From contig NZ_BSUK01000001.1 in assembly GCF_030161555.1 (NCBI RefSeq), positions 2,046,001 to 2,110,000 of the forward strand: a stretch of DNA of 64,000 nt, read 5' to 3'. A program made the position numbers and the translations under genes. Positions 44,389 to 53,954 of the stretch are shown here, one piece after another. The stretch is from Luteimicrobium album. Lineage in GTDB: Bacteria; Actinomycetota; Actinomycetes; Actinomycetales; Cellulomonadaceae. A model generated the notes under the pieces. It was given only the letters and a program-made list of their open reading frames with translations. It made no database searches and was not told the DNA's origin. Position 1 is the first letter of the stretch. Each line of letters opens with the position of its first letter.

Positions 44389-44984
44389 TCAGAGGGCGGA
44401 GTGGTCGCCGATCCGGTGGTAGGTGCGGTCGTGGTAGACGAGCGGGCCAGGGCTCGCGGTGTCCTCGGCGGCGCCGTCGACGCGCACCCCGTGCTCGAGC
44501 GCCCGCAGCGACACGAGGTAGCTCGACCCAACGGGGTGCGCTGGACGACGCGCGCCCGGACCCAGGTGAGGGCGTCGTCGATGACTGGCTCGCCCGTCGG
44601 CAGGGCGGACCACCCACCGGGGGCGAAGCGGTCGATGCCGCTGGTCGCGAACCGCGCCGAGACGTCGTCCTGGTCGTCGGCGAGGAAACTCACGGCGACG
44701 GTCCGGGCGCGCGCGAGCGCAGGCCACGACGACGACGTCGACGCGATCGAGAACGCGAGCAGCGGCGGCTCCGCGGACACCGAGATGACGGACGTCGCGG
44801 TGAAGCCGACGTGGCGCGGCTCGCCGGACTCGGGGTCCTCGTCGCGGAGCGTCACGACGGCGACGCCCGCGGGGTGGCGGCGGAACACGACCTTGTAGGC
44901 GTCGACGCTCAGGTGGGGCTCGTCCTGCTCGGCGAGCAGGGCGTCGAGGCGGACGAGGTCCGCGGACAGGGGTTCGGCGCTCAT
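44389..44984 (-). CDS. Flavin reductase, DIM6/NtaB family (frameshifted at 44533-44536)
   Basis: About 198 residues after restoring one base in the G4 run (plus-strand 44533-44536). FMN-binding split-barrel: LSVDAYKVVFRRHPAGVAVV, GFTATSVISVSAEPPLLAFS, ARARTVAVSFLADDQDDVSA, RFATSGIDRFAP, then the restored VGSSYLVSLRALEHGVRVDG and YHDRTYHRIGDHSA. Such proteins reduce FMN with NAD(P)H for NtaA/SnaA-type monooxygenases, which is exactly the LLM class on the other strand. ATG overlaps the stop of the FMN reductase upstream (ATGA). Confidence 0.82.
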
Positions 44985-45581
44985 CGGGTGGCCTCCGTTC
45001 GGACGGTGGTGCGCAGGGCGGGTGCGGCGTCGGCGAGCCAGCGCTCGAGGACGGAGTCGAGGTCGGCGAGCTCGCCCTCGGTGACGGTCAGGGCGCGGGT
45101 CGGGACGACGGCACCGAGCTCGACGAGCAGCGGTCGGAGGTGGACCTCGCCGGCGAGCGCGTGGGCGGGGTTCCCGGACACGACCAGGGGGACGGCGACG
45201 ACGTCGCGCAGGTCGCCCGCGCGGTACAGGTCGAGGAACGCCTTGAGCAGGCCCGTGTACGACGCCTTGTAGACGGGGGTGGCGACGACGACGACGTCGG
45301 CCCGTGCGAGGTCCGCGCGGACGGCGTCGGCCCGGGGTGCTCGGGTGCGAGCACCTCGCCGGCGAGGTCGGCCAGCTCGACGAGCTCGATCTCGGGCTCG
45401 ACCGCGCGCACGTCGGCCAGCACCCCGGCGATCGCGGCCGCGGCGGCCCTGCCGGTCGCGGCGGTGCGAGACCCGGCACGGGGGTTCCCGGAGAGGACGA
45501 CGATGCGGAGCGCGGGTGGCGTCGCGGCGTCGCCGGCGGTGGTCGGGGAGAGGCGGTGGTCGCCTCGGTCGTGAAGGTCAT
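44981..45581 (-). CDS. NADPH-dependent FMN reductase, SsuE-like (two frameshifts)
   Basis: About 200 residues after restoring one base at each of two GC runs (plus-strand 45545-45548 and 45331-45337). The joined sequence reads RIVVLSGNPRAGSRTAATGR, DVRAVEPEIELVELADLAGE, VVVVATPVYKASYTGLLKAF, LDLYRAGDLRDVVAVPLVVS and GNPAHALAGEVHLRPLLVEL, the flavodoxin-fold pattern of SsuE/MsuE reductases. It supplies FMNH2 to sulfonate monooxygenases. First gene of the minus-strand operon, divergent from cutC. Confidence 0.8.
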
Positions 45582-45693
45582 GGCATCTTGTAGGCCCGAC
45601 GGCGCCCCGAGGTCACGCGTCGGCGGGAAGTTCCCGACGGTTGGGCGAACGTTGCGCCACGTGACACGGTCGGCGGGACGCTAGCCTCGTGCC
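45582..45693. promoter_or_regulatory. Divergent promoter region between FMN reductase and cutC
   Basis: For cutC: TAGCCT at 45682-45687, 6 bases, then GTG 45694, so a leaderless transcript is likely. For the minus-strand operon: TACAAG next to the ATG, with TGACCT 17 bases upstream, a weak leaderless candidate. An AACGTT-centred imperfect palindrome lies at about 45643-45658. No SAM riboswitch is present in this region on either strand. Confidence 0.5.
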
Positions 45694-46514
45694 GTGACCG
45701 ACGACGCCTCGCGCCCCCGCGACCCCCGCAGCCCCCGCGACTACGGCCAGCACTCCGGCGGCCGTCGGGTGGCCCTCGAGATCGCCGTGCAGGACGTCGC
45801 GGGCGTGCGCACCGCGCGTGCCGGCGGCGCGCAGCGGGTCGAGCTGTGCGTGGCGCTCGGCGCCACGGGCGGCCTGACCCCGAGCGTGGGGCTCGTCGAC
45901 GTGGCGCTCGCGGTCGCGGAGGACTTCACGGACCACGAGCCGGTCGAGGTCCACCCCTGATCCGGCCCCGCGCGGGCGGGTTCGTCTACGACCGGACCGA
46001 GCTCGACGTCATGGTCGCCGACGTGCGGGCGGTCGTGGACGCGGGGGCCCACGGCGTCGTCGTCGGAGCGCTCACCGCGGACGGCCGGGTCGACGTCGAG
46101 GCGGTCCGCGCGCTCGTCGCGGCCGCCGAGGGCCGCGAGGTCACGTTCCACCGCGCGCTCGACGCCGTCCCGGACGTGCTGCGGGCGCTCGACACGCTCG
46201 CGGCGCTAGGGGTGGCGCGGGTGCTCACGTCGGGCGGCGAGGCTCGCAGCGTCGACGGGCTCGACCAGCTCCGTCGCTGCGCGCGGCACGTGCACGACGA
46301 GGCGCTCCCGGTGCAGGTCCAGGCGGGTGGCGGAGTGCGGGTCGCTGACATCGCCGCCCTCGTCGACGCCGGTGTCGACGCCGTCCACCTGTCCGCGAAG
46401 ACGGTCGTGCGGGACGCCGCCGGACCGGGTGGGGCGAGCGAGTACGAGGTCACCGACGCGGCGCTCGTGGTCGCGGCGCGCGACGCGCTCGACGCGGCAC
46501 TGATCGCGGACTGA
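45694..46514 (+). CDS. cutC: CutC-family protein (frameshifted at 45954-45957)
   Basis: About 273 residues after adding one C to the C4 run at 45954-45957. TIM-barrel CutC pattern: VALEIAVQDVAGVRTARAGG, AQRVELCVALGATGGLTPSV, (restored) VEVHPLIRPRAGGFVYDRTE, GAHGVVVGALTADGRVDVEA, REVTFHRALDAVPDVLRALD, RVLTSGGEARSVDGLDQL, VQAGGGVRVADIAALVD. CutC was linked to copper homeostasis in E. coli, but that role is disputed and the enzyme activity is unresolved. Leaderless GTG start. The N-terminal 25 residues are charged and extra. Confidence 0.85.
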
Positions 46515-46562
46515 GGACGCGCCCGGGGGCCGCGCGTGCCGGCGCGTTGCCGCCCTGTATCA

Positions 46563-46617
46563 GTTAGGTAACTTTCCTGATCTATCCGGTCCGACACAGC
46601 GGACCCTTTGTTAGTGT
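46563..46617 (+). promoter_or_regulatory. Candidate promoter/operators before the fourth ABC operon
   Basis: The AT-richest intergenic stretch of this area. GTTAGGTAAC (46563-46572) is a near-perfect palindrome, GGTCCG-N6-CGGACC (46588-46605) is a perfect inverted repeat, and TAGTGT at 46612-46617 is a plausible -10 box; no good -35 hexamer is visible. Suggests regulated expression of the 46691 operon by an unlinked repressor. Confidence 0.45.
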
Positions 46618-46690
46618 CCCTGCACACCTCACGGTCGAGGCGCGGGCGCAGGGGCGCACGGGCGTCGCCGTCCACCAGAAAGGACCAACG

Positions 46691-48418
46691 ATGATCCGAA
46701 GCACGAGGCGCAGGAGCGTCGTCGCCGCGGTCGCGCTGGCGTCGGGCGTCAGCCTGCTGCTCGCGGGGTGCGGCGGTGGCAGCAAGGCCACCGACGTGAC
46801 TACCTCCAAGGCGGCCAGCACCGACAAGCCCACGGGCGTGGCGAACTCGACGCGCGTGCTCAACGTGTGGGCCGGCTCGATGACGCCGATCGTGGCGAAC
46901 TTCAACCCGTTCTCCCCGAACGTCCTGCACGCCGCGATGGGTCCGATCTACGAGCCCCTCTTCGCGTTCAACAAGGCCGGCTCGGGCGACCCGACCCCGC
47001 TGCTCGGCGAGTCGTACGAGTTCAGCGCGGACGGCAAGCAGCTCACCGTGAAGGTGAAGTCGGGCGTCACGTGGAGCGACGGCACGCCGTTCACGGCCAA
47101 GGACGTCGCCTACACGTACACGTACGCGTTCTCGAAGCCGTCCTACATCGTCTCGGCCGAGGCGACGGACGACACGACGGTCGTCGTGAAGTTCGACAGC
47201 CCGCAGTTCACCAACGAGTTCTCGCTGCTGGGCACGACGTTCATCATCCCGGAGCACATCTGGAAGGACGTCAAGGACCCCGCCAAGTTCACGAACGACG
47301 ACCCGATCGGCACCGGGCCGTACATCCTGAAGAAGGGCTCCGTGTCCTCGCAGGCGTACACCGTGGTCGCGAACCCCCAGTACCGCGACGCCGCCCAGGG
47401 CAAGCCCGCGGTCAAGACCGTGCGCTACGTCGGCCTCGACGGCAACCAGAACGCCGAGGACCTCGTCAAGCAGGGCAAGATCGACTGGACCGGCATGTTC
47501 GTGCCCGACGTCGACGCCGTCACCTCGCTCGGCATCGGGTACATCAACACGCCGCAGGACCCGACGACCATCTACACCTGCTCGAACGCCGACGAGGGCT
47601 GCACGGGCGCGCAGACCGACAAGGCCGTCCGTCAGGCCCTGAACGTCGCGATCGACCGCAAGCAGATCAACGACAAGGCGTTCAAGGGCCTCGGCGGCAC
47701 CATCTCGCCGACGTTCGCGCTCCTCGGCCGCGACGACAAGTGGATCACCGACGACGCCTGGAAGGAGTCGCCGCAGTCGGCGGACGCCGCGGCCGCCGCG
47801 AAGATCCTCGAGGCCGCCGGCTACACCAAGGGCTCGGACGGCTTCTACGCCAAGGACGGCAAGACCGTCTCCATGACGCTCAAGTCGCCGAGCGGCTGGA
47901 CGGACTACAACCAGGCCGCCGAGCTCGTCGCGTCCGAGGCCAAGGCCGCGGGCATCAAGATCACCGCGAGCACCATCTCCGAGCAGGAGTACTTCGACGC
48001 CCGCGGGTCCGGCAAGTACGAGCTCCTCATGGGCGGCGTCGTCGGCACGTCCGTCGCCGACCCGTTCCAGATCTACAAGGACTGGTTCGCCGGCTTCTCG
48101 ACCACCAAGGTCGGCACCCCGCTCAAGGCGAGCACCTGGAACTTCTCGCGCTACTCCAACCCCGACGTCGACGCGGCCGTCAAGGCCGCCGCGTCCACCA
48201 ACGACGAGGCGAAGCGCAAGGAGCAGTACGCGATCGTCCAGAAGAACATCGTCGACGACCTGCCGTACATCCCGGTGATCATCAACGCCACGCAGACCTT
48301 CTTCAACCAGAAGGACTTCTCCGGATGGCCCACCGATGACGACCTCTACCAGTTCCCGCCGTCGTGGGGCTCGGTCTCCTCGGGCGTGATCCTCGCCAAC
48401 CTCGTCCCTCTCAGCTGA
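46691..48418 (+). CDS. ABC transporter substrate-binding lipoprotein, SBP family 5 (oligosaccharide or peptide)
   Basis: 575 residues, intact; RBS GAAAGGA. Lipobox LAGC (Cys27). Blocks: VWAGSMTPIVANFNPFSPNV, HAAMGPIYEPLFAFNKAGSG, SGVTWSDGTPFTAKDVAYTY, DDPIGTGPYILKKGSVSSQA, AVRQALNVAIDRKQINDKAF, GYTKGSDGFYAKDGKTVSMT. The NPFSPNV/GPIYEPLF segment is typical of family-5 proteins that, in plant-biomass degraders, bind cello- or other beta-oligosaccharides rather than peptides. That ligand is inferred by resemblance only. It starts a four-gene importer operon. Confidence 0.85.
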   Translation: MIRSTRRRSVVAAVALASGVSLLLAGCGGGSKATDVTTSKAASTDKPTGVANSTRVLNVWAGSMTPIVANFNPFSPNVLHAAMGPIYEPLFAFNKAGSGDPTPLLGESYEFSADGKQLTVKVKSGVTWSDGTPFTAKDVAYTYTYAFSKPSYIVSAEATDDTTVVVKFDSPQFTNEFSLLGTTFIIPEHIWKDVKDPAKFTNDDPIGTGPYILKKGSVSSQAYTVVANPQYRDAAQGKPAVKTVRYVGLDGNQNAEDLVKQGKIDWTGMFVPDVDAVTSLGIGYINTPQDPTTIYTCSNADEGCTGAQTDKAVRQALNVAIDRKQINDKAFKGLGGTISPTFALLGRDDKWITDDAWKESPQSADAAAAAKILEAAGYTKGSDGFYAKDGKTVSMTLKSPSGWTDYNQAAELVASEAKAAGIKITASTISEQEYFDARGSGKYELLMGGVVGTSVADPFQIYKDWFAGFSTTKVGTPLKASTWNFSRYSNPDVDAAVKAAASTNDEAKRKEQYAIVQKNIVDDLPYIPVIINATQTFFNQKDFSGWPTDDDLYQFPPSWGSVSSGVILANLVPLS

Positions 48419-48471
48419 CCTGAGCAGGACCTACCGAGGATGAGCTCGACGACGACGGGAAGAGCCGAACC

Positions 48472-49460
48472 ATGAAGTACTACGGGCGGCGGGTGGCGTT
48501 CTACGCGGTCACCCTCTGGGCCGCTGTCTCCCTGAACTTCTTCATCCCGCGGATGCTGCCCGGCGACCCCGCGCAGATCCTCCTGGGGAAGCTCGCCCGC
48601 AACGGCGACGTGACCCCGGCGGTGCAGAAGAACGTCGAGCTCATCCTCGGCGGCTCCCACGAGCCCCTGTGGAACCAGTACTGGGCGTACCTGGACAACA
48701 TCGTGCACGGGAACCTCGGCATCTCGGTGTCGAAGTACCCGGAGCCGGTGTGGGACCTCATCAAGGACGCCCTGCCCTGGACCCTGTGCCTCGTCGGGTC
48801 CGCGACCATCATCGCGTTCGCGATCGGCATCGTCGGCGGCGCGTGGATCGGCTGGAAGCGCGGCAGCGCGTGGGACCACGTGATCCCCTTCACGGCGTTC
48901 CTGCAGTCGGTGCCGTACTTCTGGCTCGCGATCCTGCTGGTCTACTTCCTCGGCATGAAGGCCGGCCTCGCGCCCATCTCGTGGGGGTGGGACGTGCAGA
49001 CGTACGACCACCCCGAGTGGACCTGGGCGTCGATGGTCGACGTGTTCCAGCACGCGGTCCTGCCGGCGCTGACGATCATCCTGAGCGCGGTCGGCGGCTG
49101 GCTCGTCGGGATGCGCAACATGATGGTCTCCACCCTCGCGGAGGACTACATCGTGACGGCGGAGGCCAAGGGCCTCCGCCCCCGCCGGGTGCTGTGGGTC
49201 TACGCGGTCCGCAACGCGGCCCTGCCGTCCTTCGCCGGCTTCGCCGTGGCGCTCGCGTTCGTCGTGTCCGGCTCCCTGGTGATGGAGCAGGTGTTCAGCT
49301 ACCCCGGCATCGGCAAGCTCTTGATCACGGCCGTCAGCAACGCGGACTACGCGCTCATGCAGGGGTGTTCCTGCTCACGACGGTCGCCGTGCTCGTCGTG
49401 AACTTCCTCATGGATCTCATCTACGGCTTCATCGACCCGAGGACGCGTCACCATGGCTGA
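48472..49460 (+). CDS. ABC transporter permease, DppB type (frameshifted at 49362-49365)
   Basis: About 329 residues after adding one G to the G4 run at 49362-49365. MKYYGRRVAFYAVTLWAAVS, LNFFIPRMLPGDPAQILLGK, LDNIVHGNLGISVSKYPEPV, TLAEDYIVTAEAKGLRPRRV (EAA loop), and, restored, VFLLTTVAVLVVNFLMDLIY followed by GFIDPRTR. The unusually long first periplasmic loop (about residues 40-80) is typical of this sugar-type DppB branch. Overlaps the next permease by 8 bases. Confidence 0.85.
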
Positions 49461-50556
49461 GCACGAGACCACGGGCGAGGACGTCCGCGAAGCGCACATG
49501 GTCACGGGCGCGGCCGACACGGTCGCCGCCGCGGGCGTCGTCGTCGACGGTCTTCCACCGGACCTCCCCGAGGCCGTCGGCGACGGCTCGCTCGCCGCGG
49601 CCGTGACGGGGGAGCCGGCCGCGGCCACGCAGTCCCGTTCCCGACGACGCGACCTCATGCCGTCCTGGTCGCCCAAGCTGGTCGTCGGGCTGGTCATCAC
49701 GGGCCTGATCGTGCTGTTCGCGATCATCGTGCCGTTCTTCACGCTCGACCCCAACAGCACCGACTACGACGGCCTCCTGAAGCCCGGCGAGCAGGGCCAC
49801 CTGCTCGGCACGAGCGCGATCGGCAACGACATCTGGGCGCAGCTCGCGCACGGCGCGCGCGGCTCGCTGCTCATCGGCGTCACCGTCGGCGTGATCGCCC
49901 TGATCTTCTCGGTGATCTTCGGCATCTTCGCCGGCTACCTGGGCGGCTGGGCGGACGAGACGCTGTCGCTCATCACGAACATCATGCTCGTCATCCCGGC
50001 GCTGCCGCTGACGATCGTGCTCGCGGCGTACTCGTCGAGCCGCTCCATGTGGCTGGTCGCGGGAGTCCTCGGCCTGACCGCGTGGACGGGGTCGGCGATC
50101 GTGCTGCGGACGCAGGCGAGATCGCTGCGCGTGCGCGACTACGTGCTGGCGGCCCGGGTCGCAGGCGAGAGGTCGCGGCGCATCATCGCCGTCGAGATCC
50201 TCCCGAACCTGCTGCCTCTCGTGGCGGCGCAGTTCCTCTTCGGGGTCATCTTCGCGATCCTCGGCGAGGCGGGCCTGTCGTACCTCGGCCTCGGCCCGAC
50301 CGACGCGGTCACCTGGGGCACGATGCTCTACCAGGCGCAGAACGGCTCGGCGCTGACGCTCGGGGCGTGGTGGTGGTTCGTCCCGCCGGGCCTCCTCATC
50401 GCGCTCCTGGGCTGCGGGCTCTCGCTCGTCAACTTCGCCATCGACGAGATCATCAACCCGAAGCTGCGCAACGTGCCGAAGGCCACCCGACGGGTCCGGA
50501 AGGCCCGGAAGGTCGAGTCGCGCGCCGCAGCGACGACCGAGGAGGCCGGCGCATGA
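49453..50556 (+). CDS. ABC transporter permease, DppC type
   Basis: 367 residues, ATG 49453. The first 60 residues are hydrophilic, rich in Ala/Asp/Val, and longer than in the other DppC proteins of the window. Then LVVGLVITGLIVLFAIIVPF, HLLGTSAIGNDIWAQLAHGA, the EAA loop VRDYVLAARVAGERSRRIIA, and LGEAGLSYLGLGPTDAVTWG. C-terminal tail is Lys/Arg-rich. Channel partner of the 48472 permease. Confidence 0.88.
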   Translation: MAEHETTGEDVREAHMVTGAADTVAAAGVVVDGLPPDLPEAVGDGSLAAAVTGEPAAATQSRSRRRDLMPSWSPKLVVGLVITGLIVLFAIIVPFFTLDPNSTDYDGLLKPGEQGHLLGTSAIGNDIWAQLAHGARGSLLIGVTVGVIALIFSVIFGIFAGYLGGWADETLSLITNIMLVIPALPLTIVLAAYSSSRSMWLVAGVLGLTAWTGSAIVLRTQARSLRVRDYVLAARVAGERSRRIIAVEILPNLLPLVAAQFLFGVIFAILGEAGLSYLGLGPTDAVTWGTMLYQAQNGSALTLGAWWWFVPPGLLIALLGCGLSLVNFAIDEIINPKLRNVPKATRRVRKARKVESRAAATTEEAGA

Positions 50557-52334
50557 GCGCGACCGCGACCCGGCCGGCCGGACCCCTGAGCCTGCCGTCC
50601 CACGACGCCTACCTGGAGGGACTGACCCCGGTGCTCACCGCGACGGACGTGTCGATCGACTACCTCGTCGACCCGCCCGTCCACGCGGTGAAGAACGTCT
50701 CCCTCACCCTGCACCGCGGCGAGATCCTCGGCCTGGCCGGGGAGTCTGGATGCGGCAAGTCGACGCTCGCCTACGGACTGAACCGGCTGCTCAAGCCCCC
50801 GGCCGACCTCGCGAGCGGCGCCGTGACGTTCCACGACGAGTCCGGGACCGACATCGACGTCCTCGGCCTGTCGGGCGAGCGTCTGCGGGTGTTCCGCTGG
50901 GACAAGATCTCCATGGTCTTCCAGGGAGCGATGAACTCGCTCAACCCCGTCATCAGCGTCAAGCGGCAGCTCTTCGACGTCTTCAGGACCCACCGCCCCG
51001 ACATGCCGAGGAAGCAGATGCTCGCCGAGGCGCAGGAGCTGCTGCGGATGGTGGGCGTCGACCCGAACCGGCTCGACAGCTTCGCCCACGAGCTCTCGGG
51101 CGGCATGCGGCAGCGCGTCATGATCGCCATGGCGCTCGCCCTGCGCCCGCAGGTGATGATCATGGACGAGCCGACGACGGCGCTCGACGTCGTGGTCCAG
51201 CGCGGCATCCTGCGCGAGATCATGCGGCTGCGCGAGCAGTTCGGGTTCGCGGTCGTCTTCATCACGCACGACCTGCCGCTGCTGCTCGAGATCTCCGACC
51301 GCATCGCGGTCATGCTCCAGGGCGAGATCGTCGAGCTCAACACCGCTGCGGACCTCTACGAGCGTCCGCAGCACGAGTACACGCGGCGCCTGCTGGCGTC
51401 GTTCCCGAGCCTCACCGGAGACCGGGGTTCGTTCATCCGCACGGGCGAGACCGGAGGGTGGCCTGACATGACCGACACCGATCAGAGGGCACGCCGCACG
51501 GGCTCGCTCGAGGTCAAGGACCTCGTCAAGGACTTCCGGGTCCGGTCCGGGATGCGGAGCTCGAAGTTCCGCGCCGTCGACCACGTGTCGTTCACGCTCG
51601 AGCCCGGGAAGACCGTGGCGCTCGTCGGGGAGTCCGGCTCGGGCAAGTCGACGGTCGCGCGCATGATCGCGAAGCTCGAGAAGCCCACGTCGGGCGAGAT
51701 CCTGCTCGACGGCGAGCCGAGCGCCAGCCGGGGCGTCGCCCTCATGCGCTATCGGAACGACGTCCAGATGGTCTTCCAGGACCCGTTCGCGTCCCTCAAC
51801 CCGTTCCACACGGTGGGGCACCACCTCGAGCGGCCGATCAAGATCCACCACCGCGCGTCGGGCCGGGAGGGCGTCGAGGCCGAGATCGAGCGGCTCCTCG
51901 AGAAGGTCAACCTCAACCCGCCGCGCGAGATGGCGGACCGCCGCCCGCACGAGCTCTCCGGAGGTCAGCGCCAGCGGGTCGCGAGCGCGCGCGCCCTGGC
52001 GCCGGGGGCGCGGTTCCTCATCGCCGACGAGCCCGTGTCCATGCTCGACGTGTCGATCCGGCTCGGGATGCTCAACATGTTCGCGCGCCTCCAGCGCGAG
52101 GAGAACCTCGGGGTCCTCTACATCACGCACGACCTCGCGACCGCGCGGCACTTCTCCGACGAGATCCTCGTCATGTACCGCGGGCAGGTCGTCGAGCGGG
52201 GACCGTCGGACCGGGTCATCCTCGACCCGCAGCACGAGTACACGAAGACGCTGCTGGCCGCGGCGCCCAACCCGGAGAACCACGGCAGGCTGCGCGAGGA
52301 GGTGCGGGCCGAGCTCGCGCGCGAGAACGCCTGA
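50553..52334 (+). CDS. Dual ABC transporter ATP-binding protein (fusion, or two genes joined by a base error)
   Basis: 593 residues as read. Domain 1 (about 25-290): Walker A GESGCGKST, signature LSGGMRQRV, Walker B VMIMDEPTTALD. Domain 2 (about 310-593): Walker [10 protein letters not shown], signature LSGGQRQRV, Walker B FLIADEPVSMLD. Position 4 of the last motif is Met instead of Ala. An internal ATG at 51469 is preceded by GGAGGG. One extra G in GGG 51456-51458 would create a TGA just before that ATG, giving two separate genes. Both readings are compatible with an importer ATPase pair. Confidence 0.88.
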   Translation: MSATATRPAGPLSLPSHDAYLEGLTPVLTATDVSIDYLVDPPVHAVKNVSLTLHRGEILGLAGESGCGKSTLAYGLNRLLKPPADLASGAVTFHDESGTDIDVLGLSGERLRVFRWDKISMVFQGAMNSLNPVISVKRQLFDVFRTHRPDMPRKQMLAEAQELLRMVGVDPNRLDSFAHELSGGMRQRVMIAMALALRPQVMIMDEPTTALDVVVQRGILREIMRLREQFGFAVVFITHDLPLLLEISDRIAVMLQGEIVELNTAADLYERPQHEYTRRLLASFPSLTGDRGSFIRTGETGGWPDMTDTDQRARRTGSLEVKDLVKDFRVRSGMRSSKFRAVDHVSFTLEPGKTVALVGESGSGKSTVARMIAKLEKPTSGEILLDGEPSASRGVALMRYRNDVQMVFQDPFASLNPFHTVGHHLERPIKIHHRASGREGVEAEIERLLEKVNLNPPREMADRRPHELSGGQRQRVASARALAPGARFLIADEPVSMLDVSIRLGMLNMFARLQREENLGVLYITHDLATARHFSDEILVMYRGQVVERGPSDRVILDPQHEYTKTLLAAAPNPENHGRLREEVRAELARENA

Positions 52335-52342
52335 CGCCACGC

Positions 52343-53743
52343 TCAGCCGGCCTCCCGAGCCCGGCGCGCGGCGACCAGGAGCAGGACGAGGGCGACGGCG
52401 CACAGACCGGCGAGCGCGACGAGCCCCGTCGCGGGCGCGTCGACCACGAAGGCGCCCGCGAGGGCGACACCGATGCTCGCACCGAGCTGGCGGACGGCGC
52501 TGAAGAGGCCGCTCGCCCGCCCGGCCGTGCCGGGCGGTGCGACGCCGATCACGAGCGCGACGAGCGAGGGCAGCGCGAACGACGTCCCGAACCCGAGCGC
52601 CGCGAGCGCCACGAGCAGGACGGCGAACCCGCGCGCCCGGTCCAGGGCGTCGCCGTGCACCGCGCCCGCGAGGGCGAGCCCGCCGGTCGCGAGCAGCGCG
52701 AGGCCGAGGAACAGCGGCGGCCACGGACCGTGCCTGGCGACGAGCCGGCCTGTGAGGAGCGGGTTGACGGCGAACGGGACGGTCATCGGCAGGAAGGCGA
52801 GGCCCGTCTGGAGCGGCGAGAGCGCCGCCTGCCGGGCGAGCACCAAGGGGACGACGAAGAGGACGCCGGCGAGCGTCGCGTTCACGGCGGCACCGGTCAC
52901 GAGGGCCGGTCCGAGCCCGGGCCCGCGCACGAGGAGCGGGACGCTCGAGCGCCCGTCGACCACGACGAGCACGCCGGTGGCGACGACGGCGCCCGCGAGC
53001 GAGACGGCGCCGTGGACGACGTCGCCGGCGCCGAGGGCGATGACCGCGTCGGTGCCGAGGGCCAGCGCCGCGACGGCCGCGAGCTGCACCACCGAGCCGG
53101 CCGGACGACGTCCCGTCGACGCCGACGCCGGCGCCAGCGTCGGCACCGGGGCGTTCGCCCGGACGAGCAGGCACGTGAGGGCCGCGAGCGGGACGTTCAC
53201 GAGGAACACGGCGCGCCAGCCGCCGACGGCGACGAGCACGCCGCCGAGCACGGGCCCCGCGGCGACGGCGGCTCCGCTCACGGCGGCCCACACGGACACG
53301 GCACGGGCGCGCCGTCGAGGGTCGGGGTAGAGGCCGGCGATCATCGCCATGGACGCCGGCACGCACGCCGCCGCGGCGACCCCGAGGGCGGCCCGGAGGG
53401 CGACGAGCGTGGCCAGGTTCGGCGCCGCGGCGCACGCGAGCGATCCCAGCCCGAACGTCACGACGCCGACCGTGAACACGCGGCGGGCGCCGTACCGGTC
53501 GGCCGCGGCACCGGCCGAGAGCAGCGCGGCCGCGAACGTCACGGTGTAGGCCGTGACGGTCCACTGGAGGCCTGCGGTGGACGGGTGGAACGACCGGGCG
53601 AGGTCCGGTTCCGCGACGGCAAGGACGGTCATGTCGAGCAGGACCATGAAGTAGCCGAGCGCGATGCCGAGCAGCCGGACGGCGGTCCGGCGGGGCAGGG
53701 GTGGGGATTCGGGCGGGACAGGGGCGGCGGCGTCGACGAGCAA
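52343..53743 (-). CDS. MFS drug exporter, DHA2-like (TTG start)
   Basis: About 466 residues from TTG 53743, chosen because TGGAG lies 8 bases upstream and because the frame upstream encodes no transmembrane or conserved sequence. Hydrophobic segments: LLGIALGYFMVLLDMTVLAV, LQWTVTAYTVTFAAALLSAG, ADRYGARRVFTVGVVTFGLG (loop 2-3), GLYPDPRRRARAVSVWAAVS, AAVAAGPVLGGVLVAVGGWR (motif C). About 14 helices. Divergent from a LysR-type regulator, probably its activator or repressor. Substrate unknown. Confidence 0.82.
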   Translation of the reverse strand: MLVDAAAPVPPESPPLPRRTAVRLLGIALGYFMVLLDMTVLAVAEPDLARSFHPSTAGLQWTVTAYTVTFAAALLSAGAAADRYGARRVFTVGVVTFGLGSLACAAAPNLATLVALRAALGVAAAACVPASMAMIAGLYPDPRRRARAVSVWAAVSGAAVAAGPVLGGVLVAVGGWRAVFLVNVPLAALTCLLVRANAPVPTLAPASASTGRRPAGSVVQLAAVAALALGTDAVIALGAGDVVHGAVSLAGAVVATGVLVVVDGRSSVPLLVRGPGLGPALVTGAAVNATLAGVLFVVPLVLARQAALSPLQTGLAFLPMTVPFAVNPLLTGRLVARHGPWPPLFLGLALLATGGLALAGAVHGDALDRARGFAVLLVALAALGFGTSFALPSLVALVIGVAPPGTAGRASGLFSAVRQLGASIGVALAGAFVVDAPATGLVALAGLCAVALVLLLVAARRAREAG

Positions 53744-53816
53744 GGAGTGGCTCCAGGTGGGTTCGAGCGTGCGGACGAGCCCCAGGCTCGACGCGGGCGT
53801 GGGGTCGCTCCACCGG

Positions 53817-53850
53817 CTCCGCCGAACGCGTCGTTCGGTTCCGCCGAACG
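53817..53850. promoter_or_regulatory. LysR-type operator candidate in the MFS/LysR divergent region
   Basis: CCGAACG-cgt-CGTTCGG (53822-53838) is a perfect inverted repeat, and its left arm (TCCGCCGAACG) is repeated at 53840-53850, 22 bases away. This two-turn arrangement of a dyad and an extra half-site is typical of LysR-regulated divergent promoters. The region 53744-53954 contains no other gene. Confidence 0.6.
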
Positions 53851-53954
53851 GCAGCGGGCTCGAGGGGGACGGCGGCGCGCCGGGTGCGCCGTCGGGCGCA
53901 CGGGACCGATACTGCGTCGGCAGGGTCGGTGGGTCGAGCTGGGGGTGTGCGCGG

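Noticed and set aside
45582-45693. A third SAM riboswitch before the flavin reductase operon
   Set aside because: Neither strand has the GAGTTCCAGC or GGTGATGACC blocks present in the two real copies.
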